Assembly: GCF_910596095.1 (NCBI RefSeq)
Contig: NC_056539.1
Span: 12,596,501-12,660,500 of the forward strand
Length of the DNA: 64,000 nucleotides
Direction of reading: 5' to 3'
Source: Thunnus maccoyii
Lineage: Eukaryota; Chordata; Actinopteri; Scombriformes; Scombridae
Shown: piece by piece, positions 50,831-64,000 of the stretch
Numbering within the stretch: the first letter of the stretch is position 1
How the letters are laid out: each line of letters starts with the position of its first letter
Notes under the pieces: model-generated
The model's database searches: none
What the model was told of the DNA's origin: nothing
What the model saw: the letters and a program-made list of their open reading frames with translations, nothing else
Made by a program: the position numbers and the translations under genes

Positions 50831-53800
50831 TTATAAACACTGAACTTAGACTGAAGCACTTGTGCTTGAATTTGATTTATAATACAGACATGTAGAGCAG
50901 CTGACCTTTGATACACCCACACACACACACATAGATAACAGATCTATGTAGAGTTGGTTCAATCTGGACTGAGCAAAGTCCCAAGACAGCCCAAATGAGT
51001 TTCAAAGGACAAAACTAGTAAATGTTCAATGTAGGCTGAACATATTAGGCATATTAGGTAGTAAATCAAGCAACAGGTAAACACAGATTTGTAGTTTGTT
51101 TGGTATGACGACAACTTCATACTCTGTATATTATGTAATTAATTACTATGTAAATTACCTCTTGATGATGGTTATCTAATTGAGCAACGCCTTGCATTTT
51201 TTTTTCCAATTTTAGACAAGACAGAACTAAAATACATGTTGGGAGTCAGGATAATCAGCTTGTTTCCATGGCATTGCAACATACTGCAAAGTGCTGCTAT
51301 AAATGATCAACACTTGAAATCATCACAGTGTAAATAGATAAATATTGAGACACACTCACACTTACTGTCTTGGTGGTTTGCAGCACCAGAGTGTCTTCCT
51401 TTCATCTATGCATAAAAGCACAAATAAATGCAATTCATACACTTTTATGTTGTATAAAACATACTGTGCAGAACAGGCTTGATTTGAGAAGAACTCAAAG
51501 ACTGTGAAGCATCCTCAGTGAATGATGATTTATAGTGTATTCTGTGGCTGAGGTTAGGGATGGGTTACTATGTGGTGAAGTCACTATGTAATTTTGATAT
51601 TCTATTCATATGTACTGTATCTATTTTGTCTTCCAATGCAACAACAAATGTTTTTGGTGCAAAACAAATGTGTGCACACATACACATGAAGTAGTCTCTA
51701 ATCTGATGTTATTTCTGTTTTTTTTTTAATAGTGTGGTTATGATAAAATGTTGGAATTAAATGGTTATTAGGTAGCATTTTTTATTGACATAAAAAGAAA
51801 TCAAATGTGAGGATAAGTGCCTGATGACAGCTTGAGTGGAGTGAAAAGAGAAACATCCTCAGCTCATTCACAGAAAAGTTGGCTGACTCAGCCTGGTGAT
51901 CCTTAACAATGCAAGTATTGTTTAAACGTAGATTTTTTCATGTGCAGCCTGATGTGACTCGAGATTCTGGCCAAAAATTCATAATAGAAAGTTTTCTTTA
52001 TCATGTAAAACAGATGCAATATTCTCAAAGGAAGTAAAAGAACATTTCATACACTAATAAAAGTGAATCTCTAACTGGTCTCCAGCTAGACTTTTGTGTG
52101 TTTCAGTATGGTGACAGCAATGAGAGGAAACAATCCTCCCCCTGTTCAAAGTGAAGCTGAAACACTCAGGACAGTGAACTGTCACTGAAGAATCATCCAT
52201 TGTCCCTCATGGAGACACTGTAACAGGATCTGTAACAAACGACAAGACACAGCTGCAGCTGAAAGTAACAGAGACACTGCAGAGATAATCAAGATGATAA
52301 ACTCAAATGTCAAAGAGTGTTTAGTGAGTTATACAAGGTTGTGGGAGGACTGCAGAAAACTTAAGCTGATGTGAAGTGAATCACAGATTTCAAATAGCAT
52401 TTCTTTTTCTAAAGTTAATAAAAGCTGAGATGGAGAAATTGAGATTAATCATAAAAAAAAGACAAAATAAACCAAAATATAAGTGAAGTGACTGCAGCTC
52501 TTTGGCTGTAAATCAACAAACGTGGTTATTGCACTGTGCCTATAACGCTCATCTCCTCTCTGGTCTGTGCACAGCTACTGTTGTGTGTGTTCGTTTTTCT
52601 GCTTTGAGAGAACAAAATTAATCAAACTCAGACACACAGAAGAGTAACATGGCTTACAGTAGCTCGGCCAGGCAATTGTGAATTATATTGCTGAACTGAA
52701 CTGTCTATGATGAAGGTTTAGAGCAGTTTACTATAGACACTGACATTGACATTGACACAACACAATATATTATGTCTTTGTGTTTTACTTCATTTGTCTC
52801 GAATGATTTCCCATAAGCGTCACATGTAAGCCCAAAACATGACTTCAGTTGTTTGACCTCTTATATTTGAAATAACTTTGAGGTATTACATGCTTCATTT
52901 GCAATTCACATAACTAATATCAACATGTGACTATTAATTAATTACCATACACATTAATGTGTCCTTGTCCGTTGGTTTTTCATGCACTTGTCAAGAGGTT
53001 GAAGTTGCCATGAGTCATGTATGTTTCAACCTCCATGTACACATGAGGCTGATATGAGCCTTTTCTGTGTTGTGGATGCTAATACTTGCAGATTACTAAA
53101 TCTAATTTGAAATGCCCTTGTGTCTAATTCACATACCAATTACCTCCGCTGACCTTTATTTCAACCGTGGCCTCCATTTCCACATTAAAGCAGTGACCTG
53201 CTAGCTGAGAATCTAAACAGAAGTAAACCTCTCTCTGTGTTTCTGTGCAGAAATCCAGACAAATGAAATCCCGTCTGACTAGTAAAACCTTGGAAACACA
53301 GAAGGGGGGCGGGAGAGCTCTCAATTTTCTGCTGTGTGTGTAAACATGTCAGTGCATACGCTGCTGTATGTTGAAGAGACGGAGAGGTGGCAGCTCGCCA
53401 TAGTGAACTCGCTGACCAGGCCCCCTCCAGCTCCCTGCGCAGCGCTGAGGCCAGCTTTGGGATGGGAGCCAGTAGCAGCATAGCGAGGCTGCACAGCTCA
53501 GCCTCAGCCAACTGGCACACAGTCGCTATGTAGATTTCTGGGATCTTTCACAGTGTGTCAGATTACAGCGAACCCTGTCCTCTCTGTTGCTAGAGCATCT
53601 TTTTGCTCCTGTTGCCATGCCAAGACCTTTTTTGGATCCATGTTTTAGACGCAGACTTGGCAGTAAACAATAAACATTCATGGTATAAGAAGATGCACAT
53701 TAGCCATAAACAAAAACAGAATCCTATAGATGCACAAATGCTAATAAGGAATGGTTTCCTCCCATCATTCCTATGCAATCAAACGTACTCCTGAGGTGTC

Positions 53801-54423
53801 ACTGGCCCTGCAGCGCTGTTTACCTCTCAGGAGAAACAATGCAAACTAGGAGACCAGAGGGATCAACATATTTCTATTGAATTAGCAGTTTTCTTGAACA
53901 AAAACAAGGTCTACCAGCAATGTCTAAAGGCTTTGGAAACTAAGAGTGTGCTGCCATCTACAGGACATCTGCTCCACTACAGGCCAAGTTGGGTCAATTC
54001 AGTAATTGTAAACAAATGTTTTAACACTGAAACAGCAACACAGATGGGGAAAGAAACAATAAAAGCTCTATCAAATACATCAGTTTCTCATTTAGAATAT
54101 TTTTAGGGAATCCAAACATGATCTCTGCAGTGCTAAAAATAGATGCTCCTTCAAGGAAAAACTTACATCTTTTGATTGACAAAGATGTCAATGAGTCTAT
54201 AATATTGTGTTGCAGTATAATTGTGAAAAAGTTATGTATTAATGGCTTCACATGTAAAACATCATTCTTCATAACAATGCAATATTTTAAATGTACATCA
54301 TTTGTTAATGGAGTGTAGCATTGATGTTGAGAAATACAGTAGTTATCACTAAAATCCAGCTTCATTATAATAATGGACGGCAACAACAGGTTCAGAATTT
54401 CACAAATAAGGATTTTAAAGAAT

Positions 54424-57232
54424 TTTATTGAAACAAAGATCAATTTCAGTCCCAGTCCCTTATGGTTTTCAAAAAGCGTGCTTTGGGTTTTAGCGCCAAC
54501 ATTTCATGACTCTTCTCCAAAGCCCTCTTTGCTTATACAGCAGCATGTATATACTCAGAGAAAAGAAAGGAAAAAAAAAAAACCTATACAACAGGTCATT
54601 TTGGCACAATCAACTCATACATCGGTACTTCTGTGCTGGCATATCGTTATTTTCAAACAGTTTGCTCTCTATCGGAGCAAAATGTCTTAACTGATACTCA
54701 TTCACAATGGATTTCGACCGTGATAGAGGTGTAATACAGTAATCATGTCAGAATGTTTGCTAGAAAAAGAGAGGAAAAAAAAAAAAAAAAAAAGGTGAAG
54801 AGTCTTTCTTGTTGAAGGTTGCAGTACCGGGCGATGCTGAGTGTTGATTCTGGTGACAAAACATTCACAAACTGTAGCTTCCCTCACTTCCCCTCCCGCC
54901 CAGACATCATGAAGTCCCACGTCTAGCCTCAGTCTAGACCCAGCACTGTTCAGCATTGTTGTGATGAGTCTCGGAGCATTGGCTTGAATGTAGTGTTTGC
55001 ATTAGCAGAGTGATTAAATCTGAAACCCTGACATTTCTCTGAAACACTTGAGCCCAGTCTGACAAATCCTGTCTGAAGCAAAAAAGGAACCTCATCTGAC
55101 TTGTCCCAAGAAAGGAAAAGTGTCTGCGGGATGATAAATTATAAAAAGCCAAAAGAAATGATAACAGGAAGCAGAGAATACTGTGACATGTTCCTTTGCC
55201 AACACTTGATAGAGCACTTTGTTTCATCCCACTCAGTAAGCACTTTGGTATACATGCTGGTCAGAGCCAATTGATCACATACTAATTCTGTTGGACTAGG
55301 CCTTTGCTTTGATATCCTTGGGCAGTTTTTTTTTTTTTTTTTTTTTTCAAGTAAGAGATACAAAGAATGTTCATTGTAACACATTCATAAAGCATGCACT
55401 CTGTTGGACAAAGTGAAAAGTTTTCATTTGGACAAAACCCCCAGGTAACAGCAAGATCAGGAGAAAAAAGTGCTGATTTTTCATATTCACATAAAAAGAT
55501 CGATATTAAGAAATGCATTCACTGACTAAACTCGACTCGCTCAGGTGAAGTTCTGATACAGCATTTCTAATTCGTCTTCGGATACGTCGAGTGGATCCGT
55601 CTTTCGCGCAACGATTCTCAGAGAGCAGTGCTGATCCAGGAAAATCGTTTTTAAGGTCAATCCTCGTGACATCACGTTTTGAAAAAAGGCAAAACTGGTC
55701 GCAGGTGATCATTCCTTCTCTGAGGGCTTTAGAGCCGAAGACCCGCTTGGGGGGCTCCGCTCGGAAGATGATCGAGGATGGCTTCATCTTAACAGTCGTC
55801 TCGATGGACTACCACGAGGGTCGATGAGCAGACAAAAACTAAAAATGGATCTTTATATATATATAGACACTGTAAACAGGATTGTTCTAACATAACTGCA
55901 GGTGCCAATGACGGTAACTTAAGAGATATCAGATCTGTGGATCAACCCAAATCCAAATTATGAACATTCTGAAGATGAGAAGAAAAAAGCCTGCAGATCT
56001 GCATCCCCCGTCTGCATCATCTTACAATTAGAGGATCTTCTAAAGCATGGAGAAGAGTAAAACGAGTTCTATTGCTACAAAAGCCATCATGAACTAAACT
56101 GAAAAGACAACCAATTAAATAGCTTAGAGAGCTAAATATATTTTTTTCCCCCATTACATCTCCACTGATGAACCATAACTAAGGACCACTGCTGTAACCG
56201 TTGTAACCGATGAACGAGCCCTGCAGCTCGTCATGACTGAGTGAGGAGGACTGAGTTCAAAGAAAATCTACAGCTCTACAGTGACTGGAGACTTTTCACA
56301 CACGTCCCCCCTTTTTTTTTTTTTGTTTTTTTTTTAAGACATCTGCACATGATTTAGAAAAGAAAAGCCAAGCGCACAAACCTGCGTCTGACCGTGTGCA
56401 TTTAGAAGCATGGTTTTGATTTAATCAATAGCAATATCGGCATCTCTTTAAAAAGAGAGAGGAAAAAAGAAAAAACGCCAACAGATTGACAATTAGATGG
56501 GCAAGGCAGCTTCTGAATAAAATACTGGCTGACATTCAAGATGTGAGGACAGAAAACAAGAGAGACAGCTTTTAAGTACTGATATTGAGGAGTGTAAAAC
56601 AGACGTCCCCCCCTCCCCCCCCCAGTTAAGTGTCAAAAATAAATAAAAAGAGAAACAGAAATAAATTCAACATCACAACCATTCGTTTCAGTATATGGGG
56701 GAAAACTGATATATCATTCACTTAATTTTTCTTTACTCAAAACAAATTACTTGCATTTTGCTTACAATCTGCAGTTTCCATCTTAGTGTCCCCTTCTCTC
56801 CAGTTTCAAAAGCAGGAAAGATTATTTGGATATCTCCTTAGAAAGCGGAGGTTTCCACGTTTTGACTCTTTCACACCTCTGTGCACTATAAGCAGGGTGG
56901 GCTGAGAAAAAACAAAGCCACACAGAACCTTTTTTTTTTTTCTGGATACATTTGTAACCAACACAGAAGGACATAGCCACACTAGGCACAGCCCCATCTT
57001 CCAAAAAGGAAAAAAAAAACAAAACAAAACAAAAAAAAAAACAAAAAGGAAAGATAGAGAAAAAGATCACGTATCCTGCTTAGTCCTCACTAGAGCCTTT
57101 GGCCCGAATGAGGGGAATACTCCCTTCATGGCATATTTCATGAGAACATTTTTAGCGCAAACAGAATCCAGAGTTTTCCTTTATCTGCTTGGTTTCCAGA
57201 GATAACAGGGAAAACAACATGTCTAACTACTT
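54424..57232 (-). other. ell: Probable ell 3'UTR
   Basis: Minus-strand sequence after the ell stop (57233) has no further exon. It contains several A/T homopolymer runs (54777-54793, 55327-55348, 56309-56336, 56930-56941) and reaches AATAAA on the minus strand at 54424-54429. A CG-richer patch with a 93-codon minus-strand frame sits at 55506-55787. The end point is inferred. Confidence 0.45.
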
Positions 57233-60200
57233 TTAAAGAAGCTGTTGATCGTACTCGGCAATAAGTCTCTTTATATGTGCCAGTTTGTTGTGTAGATATT
57301 CACAGCGGTTCTTCTCTTGGCTATAGTTTGGATTAGTCTGCAAGGGATATGAGAAAGCACAGAGTCACAAAATGATTTATCACCTCAGTTACAGTTACAC
57401 CATTTGAATCAGTTAAAATAGGAAAAACCTACCTTTTTTATTTTATGATACTCTTGAAGTATCTGATTGTGGATTGACTGTGAAGAGAAAACACACAAAG
57501 AACAATGGATATGAATAAAACTAATAATACCATACAGTATAATGAGCCAGTAAATTTTATGACTGAAATAATATTTTGTGTGTCCTTTAGGGAATCCACC
57601 TTGTACTTGTCCGTGCCTTGGTGGAGCTGCTTGAGCTCATTGTCGAGCACAGTGAACTGCCGGGTGATGCCCTCTATCCGAGCATGCAAACCCCGGTACT
57701 CACTGTACTCAGCGTTGAAATCGTTTTTATATCTCTGACGCTGCTCCTGAGAGTCAATCACTGTGTATTTCCTGGGAGGGAAATGAGAGAAAATGTTACT
57801 AAATTAAGTCACAAAGTAAACATACATGTCTGTACAGGCGCTTAGTTCAAGTGAGGGAGGAAAACAGTCATTAAAGGGAGACTCAATGACACAAACCAGT
57901 TAAATTAATCCAATGAAATAAGAAGAATTCAAACTTTCTTAGCTAGCAGCACAGCTGTAGCTCTGTTGAGACCTAAAATAATTAAATACTCACAATAAAT
58001 AGTCTGCCACCTCAGGTGATGACGAAGGAATACTGGTACTGTTGCACATCCCATTCAGATCTGAAACAAGGTCGCACGGTTAGAAAATAACACTAATCTT
58101 TATATGTAGTCTTTGCTGTGTAAAACCTGCTGTGGAAGGCAACATCACAAAAAATATCATTCATCATAATTAGGTGTGTATTTGAGGTTAGTGAAGGCAT
58201 AAAGCTGAACAGCAGGGGTCTCTGTTTAATCAGTGAGTCCCACACTAGTCACATGATGCATCACCTACTCACAGTGATGACTAACTGGTGTCCGTCCACA
58301 TATGAAGTATTACTTTTATTCAGAAATCTTCTGTGATGCAAAAGCTGTGACAGTGAATTGAGCAAATAAAGATATTTCTGTGTGTCACTCTCACCTGTGC
58401 TTTTTTGTGGAATACTGTTGCTTTTGAGGTTTCCTGGGCTCATCTCACAGGCTCTATTAGGCTCAGGCACGCGCTCCTCACGACTCTTCCTCTCCTCCTT
58501 CTCCTGCTCCTTTTCTCTTGTCCTCTCCCTGTCTTTGGTCTTCTCCTTGTCTTTATGCTTTTTGGACTTCTTCTTGGACTTGTTGTTGGATGAAGGACTC
58601 TTGTCCCGATAAAGATTCAGACCTGTGTGTCCAGGGGATGACGTGCCGATGCTGGGCGCGCTGAGCATCGTTGGCCCCGAGAACAGTGAGGGAGGTTGAC
58701 TGAGCCTCTCGGACACCACCGTTTCCTGAGAGTCGCAGTCGCGCCCGTTGTGGCTGGAGTCGTTGCTGACGTCCGACAGCGCTTCGAAAGGGCGAGGGAT
58801 ATCCAGCATAGGGAGCTGCTGGGAGCTGGACGTCATGGCGCCGTCTGATAGAGAAACTGCGACTCCTGCCTGCGCTCCACCTGCCTCTCCTCTCCCGTTG
58901 GAGGAGCTGAGCTTGCCATTAACTGGGGCTGTTGCAGCCTTGCTGGCGAGGTGTGATATCCTGGGCTTTTTGTTGGCGAGAGGGTCAATAAAGTCAGCAG
59001 CAGGCCGTTTCTGGCAGAAAAAAAAAAAGCAGTTTTAGTGTCAGAACCTAAAACACACTTCAGTATGAATTCAATTCACCTTAGAGTGAGCGAGGGGAAA
59101 ACTTCAGTTCAGGTCAGAGCAAACAAAAATGGCCTGAGCTGTGGAGGACAAGGCAGTGCACAGAGGATTTAATATGGGCAGAGAGATGGAGGAAGCATCA
59201 CAAAGAAACTGAGTATAAGAGAATCTGTATTTTATTTAGTAGCACTGAGACTATGATTACTGTGCTGTCTTTTCACAATACCAGGGATTACATTACAGAC
59301 GAGCCCACATTAATGTCTCTGGGAGTGGCTGACCCAAACACCCTGTTGGCTGTACCAAATGGAGGATTTTGGAGTTCTGAAACAACAACGAGAACCAGTG
59401 TGGAGCTTCGTTTTGGCGTGCAAGGCTCTTCAGACCATTTCCACACTAAGCGCCCAAAAAACTGACAGCAACAGTCCCACTTCAGATAATGGCTGTAATG
59501 ATTTTTTCTTTTTTAAACGAACAAAAAGACCTTTTGTGAAAGACCAGTATAAATGGAAAACTTTTTGAAAATGAAAATGCCAGTGTGAACGGAAACAGTT
59601 ACCAGATTTATTCACCTCAGTGTGGACATAGCCATACCCTGGTTAGCCTTGCAGCGCTCCCTGATCCATCCCTCACCTATGTGAAGTTTACACACAGCTT
59701 TACCTGCGGTGCTCTTTTTTTTAATGCCACTGAAGCAAAAAAAGAGCCTGCTTGTGTGTTTGTATACTGTGTTTACTGAGGGAGGGAGCGGAAAGGAAGG
59801 GACATACAGTAGATGTCTGAGGGGAGAAGAACCTGAGAGGAAGGAGCTATTAATATAACAGAGCAGCTCCTCCTACCTCTACCTAATGGAAGTGTAAACA
59901 ATGGGTACACTTGGGAGTCTGGACTGACCCAGGAGCAGGACAGGGAGTATGAAAAAATGAATTTGCGATGAGGAGGGTGAAAAGAGTTTCACTAAGAAGT
60001 CTATCATGGAGGATATTTGGTGTTTGGTGTAATAATAAAGCTTCAGCACTCATGCAGGAAGTATATGTTTGATGGAAGGCTCTTGAAGAGCTCACAGCCA
60101 TTAGTAAGTCATATTGGGGAACTGGAACCAGTTCAGTAAACATGTAGTGCAAACGTGCTTCTGAAATTCACTGAGGAGACTGAGAGGAAACACAAATCAG

Positions 60201-63200
60201 TTTAAAGGGAGCCAGAGAATTTAGAAAAAAACTCTCCCTGGGAATAGCAGCAGACTGCAGGAACAACGCAATAGGCTGCAGTGTTTGGTAGGACTGTAGA
60301 GCAATTAAACCAATACAAATCTTTGACAAATAATGTGATTTGTGCAATGGCCCAACCATTTCTACTGGGTCAGCTGGAACAGTTAAAGGCAAACAAGCTT
60401 TGGTTAAAGATTAGCTAAGCACACTGTATTTACACTATTGAGTTAACAAGCAGTTTTGAGCAATAAAATAGCACAGTTTATATCCCCAGAAACATCAGGT
60501 TCTCTCAGAGTTTTTATATTTTCAAATAGCCAGAAATAAGAATAAATATACTCTGACATACGCGATAAAGCTTTCACAATATTGAAATATCTTTAAGAAA
60601 ATATCCACCAGCAGCCAGCCGTATGACTTAAGTACAACTGGGAAAGAGAAAGCGGAGTAGCAGCTTGGAGAAAAGGAAGTGAGAAGAAGTGGGAGGCAGG
60701 CAGAAGAAGAACAGGAAGCTCACCTGAGATGGCGAGTTGCTGGCCAGCTCTTTGGGCGGGCTCTCTGGTGGAGGGGCAGAGCTGTTCTGGGTCTGGCACA
60801 GCTTTCTGTGAGAGTGAACATACACACACACACACACATAGACAAAAAAAAAAAAAAGGTTGATGTAATTTCTGTGGAATATGAACTTTGCATACCCTCA
60901 TGACAGGGACAATATGTACCTGTTGAGGTCAACTCTGCAGGTCACAACTAGATTTGTTGATTGTTATTGTTACTTATTGGTAGTCTTAATGCTGCCAACT
61001 TGTTTGACCAGGCACTTGGAGACGACACCTCGTGGAATCTGTTAGAAAATTTATTTGCAGCCATCTATGCTCTTTGAGCTCCAAAATGCTCTATTCCAGA
61101 AAAAAATGACTCTCCTTCACAGATACAAACTGTGAAGCTGCCATTTCTTCAGTGACAAGCTAATTTTGGGATGTTAACCACAAGATACAACAGTTGCTTT
61201 GTGAAGATGAGTGGGTAGCTATGACAAACGAGCAAAAGAGGGGCTATTTGACACAGCAGCATGTACGCACACTTCATTTTGGAAGATTCAATCTTTAAAT
61301 TTGTTCACAAGTTTTCTGCCAGTTTAACAGCCTACAGTGTTTAGTATATTGCAATTTAATTCACAATATTAATACCATAAACTGCTTCTTCTTTTAGAAC
61401 ATTAATACACAATCCTGCAGTATAATCTCACACACATTGCTGCATGTTTATTTAAGGATGAGCAATTTTGTCTGCTAGTTCAAGATAAGTGAGAAACTGA
61501 CATTTCACAGTGACAAAGAGAAAAGTGAGAGAGAATATGGTGCAGCAGCTCACTTAGTGTATGGATGCTATTTGGGAGGTTTATCAGGCAATAAGCACAC
61601 TACACAGTTGACTACATGGCTATTCGATGAGATCAGGGACATTTTGTATTTGCACTAGTCTTTCTCTGACCCCTCCATATGTGGCATGAGTAACAGCAGT
61701 ATTCACACTTGTATTTAGATTTGTGAACTTGTGATCACATCAGCCAAGAACCATCTTAGTGCCAAGCGTGAACAGAGCCTGAGATCTATTATGATGCGCA
61801 AAACTGTGACCTCATTATGTACCAGACTAATCTGTCACAAAGCAGCGATGTCAAAACAAAAGAGACGTGCCAATACACAGCTCCTAACTAAACCTTTCCA
61901 ACCAGTTATAACCAGCTCAGCCAAGATGATGTTAATTCTTAGCGTGCCAGCCAACTCATTGATTCTGTCTTTTTTTTTTTTTAAACATAACATATTCAAT
62001 AGCAGTTAAGAATGAATTATTTCAGTCTGCCTGCTAGAACAGACAGCTCTCGCTCTGGTTTACTGATGCACTGAAATGCACTTACATGACATTTTGTTCT
62101 GACATGTAAAAGAGCACAAAGGAGCCACAGCTGATGACATTATCAGTAGGGGGCAGTTGAGTACACAGAGTCTTGTCAATGCCCCACCCTAGTTCAATCA
62201 GGGCGTGTGTGTTTGTGCGCGTGTGTGTCCGTGGTGGGGACAGTCAGATAGACAGGCAGAGGCTACAAGTGAGACAGCAGGCAGACCGATACGGCTGAAC
62301 CTTGGACCGGTGCCACCTCACACACAGATCAGCATGTGCTGGAACACTGTTGCATCATGGGCGCTCCAGTCATGTTGCTGTGCTACTCCTGCGTGACTGA
62401 CTGCAGAGGAGCTGGGGGGTGGAGGGGTGGGGGGGGGGAGTGTATTAGGTAGGAGGCATTGGTTGAGAGTCAGCTGATAAACTCACAAACAAAGCTCAAA
62501 GTGCGGTGAAAAGACAGGTACAAATAGGGTCAGGGTATGTGTGCAAATACATTCAAATACATACAAAACGGAAGCATGAACACACATACACAGACACACA
62601 GGAAATACACTGAACGATCAGCAGTGTTCTCTTGTGCAACTCAACTATGTCAGAAGCAGTCTTAACAAAAACTGGACATTCCAGGTAAGGGGGTATTTGT
62701 TGCAGGGTCATTGCACTGAATTGCATAATATCATACTAGTGTTTCTATTCTTTTGGTTGCTCAGTGTTAACCCTCCCGCTGCCCTTGCACCCCAGGTAAA
62801 AACTAGGCTCATCATAGAGGATAGGAGCTATTCTTGAGTCCACTACGTAAACACAAACTGAGCACTGAGCAGTGCTGCCTGGTCTATATATAGCTAGCTG
62901 GGAGCTCGCTTTTCCTTAGTGTCCCAGATCCTGAGAAACCAGATTTTTCCACTGGGAAGAAGGCCAGTAGCTCATGCTGTCAACAAACAGAACACTTATA
63001 AGAAATTCAGTGGGGAACAGGGAAATCTTCCTGGGGACACACAGAGACACCTGCTATTCTAACAAATGCAATAGTTATTTTACTTAGATATTACATAATT
63101 CTACAATGCTTTGTAGATCCACAGTTCTTACATACCGGAGCCATCACCCTGTGGTCTCACTATCGCCACAGAGAGTCAACATAAACAACAAAACAAGATG

Positions 63201-64000
63201 CTTTGCAGTTTCCAGTGTTATAAATCCATTCTCTTAAAAAGCCTGAGTTTTCTAATCCAAAATTTGAGGAAACTATGTTTATCAGAAGTGTGTCAAATAT
63301 ACAGAAGTGAAAAAAACAACAACAATAGTAACAACAAACAAAACTTCAGAAATGCAATCTGCTGCTATGAGCTCAGGAGCTTCAGCATCAGGCGGCCAGT
63401 ATGTGACACCACCTAAAAGACCTAGTCAGTAACATTACAAAATATATTCCCATGACACTGACTCAAACCATCAGTGTGCAAAAAATGAGTTGATCATTTA
63501 GCTGACGACAACAAGACATGCACATAACACAAACCTAAAAAGGTCAATGTACATGCATTTATTGCAAAATATGCCACTTAACCGCTCCACATTTTTAAAA
63601 TAACTTCTCAGCTGCTCTCAAGTTATCGCTGATGAGAATAACTGAACTTTACTGTTGTAAAAACAGTGCGATATGTAGGTTTCAAGTGAGAGAAATCCTC
63701 ATTTCAAACCTACCTAAACAGGATTCTCTTGAGAAGCTGCTGGTCTCCTTCTGTGTATCCAGGCCAGTCTTTCTGAATTTCCTTATACAAAAAGTCCTTC
63801 AATGTGAAGGTGTTGTCTCTCCCATTCAGGTTTGCCACCTAGGAAATGAAAAAGAGCTACGAGTGAGTCTACTAGCCTCCAGAAGGGATAACTGCATAGT
63901 GAGGTCTAAGTGAGTGGACATATGATGGCAATAAGTGTGCATGTGTGACCTGTTGCAGGTGGCTGTCCAGGGAGTCCTTGTCTAATGGCGAGAGGCCATC
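57233..64000 (-). CDS. ell: RNA polymerase II elongation factor ELL, 3' part (partial at the right edge)
   Basis: ELL suppresses Pol II pausing and is part of super and little elongation complexes in the nucleus. Exons in the window, from 5': 63950 to beyond 64000, 63714-63838, 60724-60805, 58395-59010, 57994-58060, 57600-57771, 57433-57477 and 57233-57337. All are in phase, giving the last 420 residues. The first two carry the end of the conserved N-terminal ELL domain (FLYKEIQKDWPGYTEGDQQL). The large exon 58395-59010 is the Ser/Pro and Lys/Glu-rich linker (KSKKKSKKHKDKEKTKDRER). The last four exons form the occludin-homology domain (DSQEQRQRYKNDFNAEYSEY, QFTVLDNELKQL, TNPNYSQEKNRCEYLHNKLA) and end RLIAEYDQQLL. 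The N-terminal exons lie outside the window. Human ELL is 621 residues, so about two thirds is present. ELL2-type paralogues exist, but dot1l linkage favours ell. Confidence 0.93.
59390..59640. mobile_element. Possible short DNA-transposon remnant in an ell intron
   Basis: 'ccatttccacactaagcgc' on one side and 'gaaaatgccagtgtgaacgg ... cagtgtggacatagcc' on the other look like the inverted ends of a common fish hAT-type MITE. The interior is A/T-rich and non-coding. Borders are approximate. Confidence 0.4.
62409..62446 (+). repeat. G-rich run in an ell intron
   Basis: Five or more runs of three or more G (ggagctggggggtggaggggtgggggggggg) could form a G-quadruplex on the plus strand. Only sequence composition supports this. 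Confidence 0.6.

Larger units (their letters stand above)
49421..54400. other. Intergenic between dot1l promoter and ell 3' end
   Basis: AT-rich DNA without a supported gene. A 111-codon frame at 50053-50388 (+) has no recognisable domain. A G-rich tandem (gggtgtgtggg) lies at 49858-49886. A diverged pair of related segments occurs near 50086-50160 and 51268-51335. A minus-strand frame at 53185-53520 starts MCQLAEAELCSLAMLLLAPI in a locally GC-richer patch, but I see no family match. Confidence 0.45.

Noticed and set aside
53185-53520. 111-codon minus-strand frame as an exon
   Set aside because: The patch is somewhat GC-rich, but I see no family similarity, no convincing splice partners and no link to ell or dot1l.
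55327-55348. T/A runs at 54777, 55327, 56309 and 56930 as tails of processed pseudogenes
   Set aside because: No retrocopied coding sequence or flanking duplications accompany them; they look like simple homopolymers in the ell 3'UTR.

Overview
This is a piece of a vertebrate nuclear genome, almost certainly a teleost fish of the percomorph/acanthomorph type. Coding sequence is a small fraction, split by GT-AG introns. CA/TG microsatellites are abundant, and fish-type repeats (Tc1, hAT/ZBED, L1-like LINE, short inverted-repeat elements) fill introns and intergenic DNA. The gene order oaz1 - amh - dot1l - ell is the arrangement known around the teleost anti-Mullerian hormone gene.

Layout. (1) 1-5.2 kb: oaz1 (ornithine decarboxylase antizyme), minus strand, complete in five exons, with the programmed +1 frameshift site and its RNA pseudoknot. 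(2) 5.2-8.3 kb: intergenic, with repeat remnants. (3) 8.3-9.5 kb: a three-exon plus-strand gene for an 86-residue, probably secreted protein that I do not recognise. (4) 11.05-14.16 kb: amh, minus strand, complete in seven exons, 543 residues. It is convergent with the small gene and separated from it by a miniature transposon. (5) 14.2-19.5 kb: a repeat nest containing a broken LINE flanked by about 317-bp direct repeats. (6) 19.5-49.1 kb: dot1l (histone H3 lysine 79 methyltransferase), minus strand, 28 coding exons, 1628 residues, with a long apparent 3'UTR and a transposon-filled first intron. (7) 49.1-54.4 kb: intergenic, with a possible solo LTR. (8) 54.4-64 kb: the 3' part of ell (RNA polymerase II elongation factor), minus strand, running off the right edge.

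The exon models of oaz1, amh and dot1l join in phase from start to stop with GT-AG borders, and total coding lengths are multiples of three (after skipping one base in oaz1). This is strong internal support. DOT1L and ELL both act with AF9/ENL-type elongation complexes, so their adjacency is suggestive, but it is simply the local gene order. The four minus-strand genes are separate transcription units.

The least explained gene is the small plus-strand one at 8311-9464. The other observations concern recoding (oaz1), an alternative DOT1L C terminus, promoter structure at amh, and repeat architecture.
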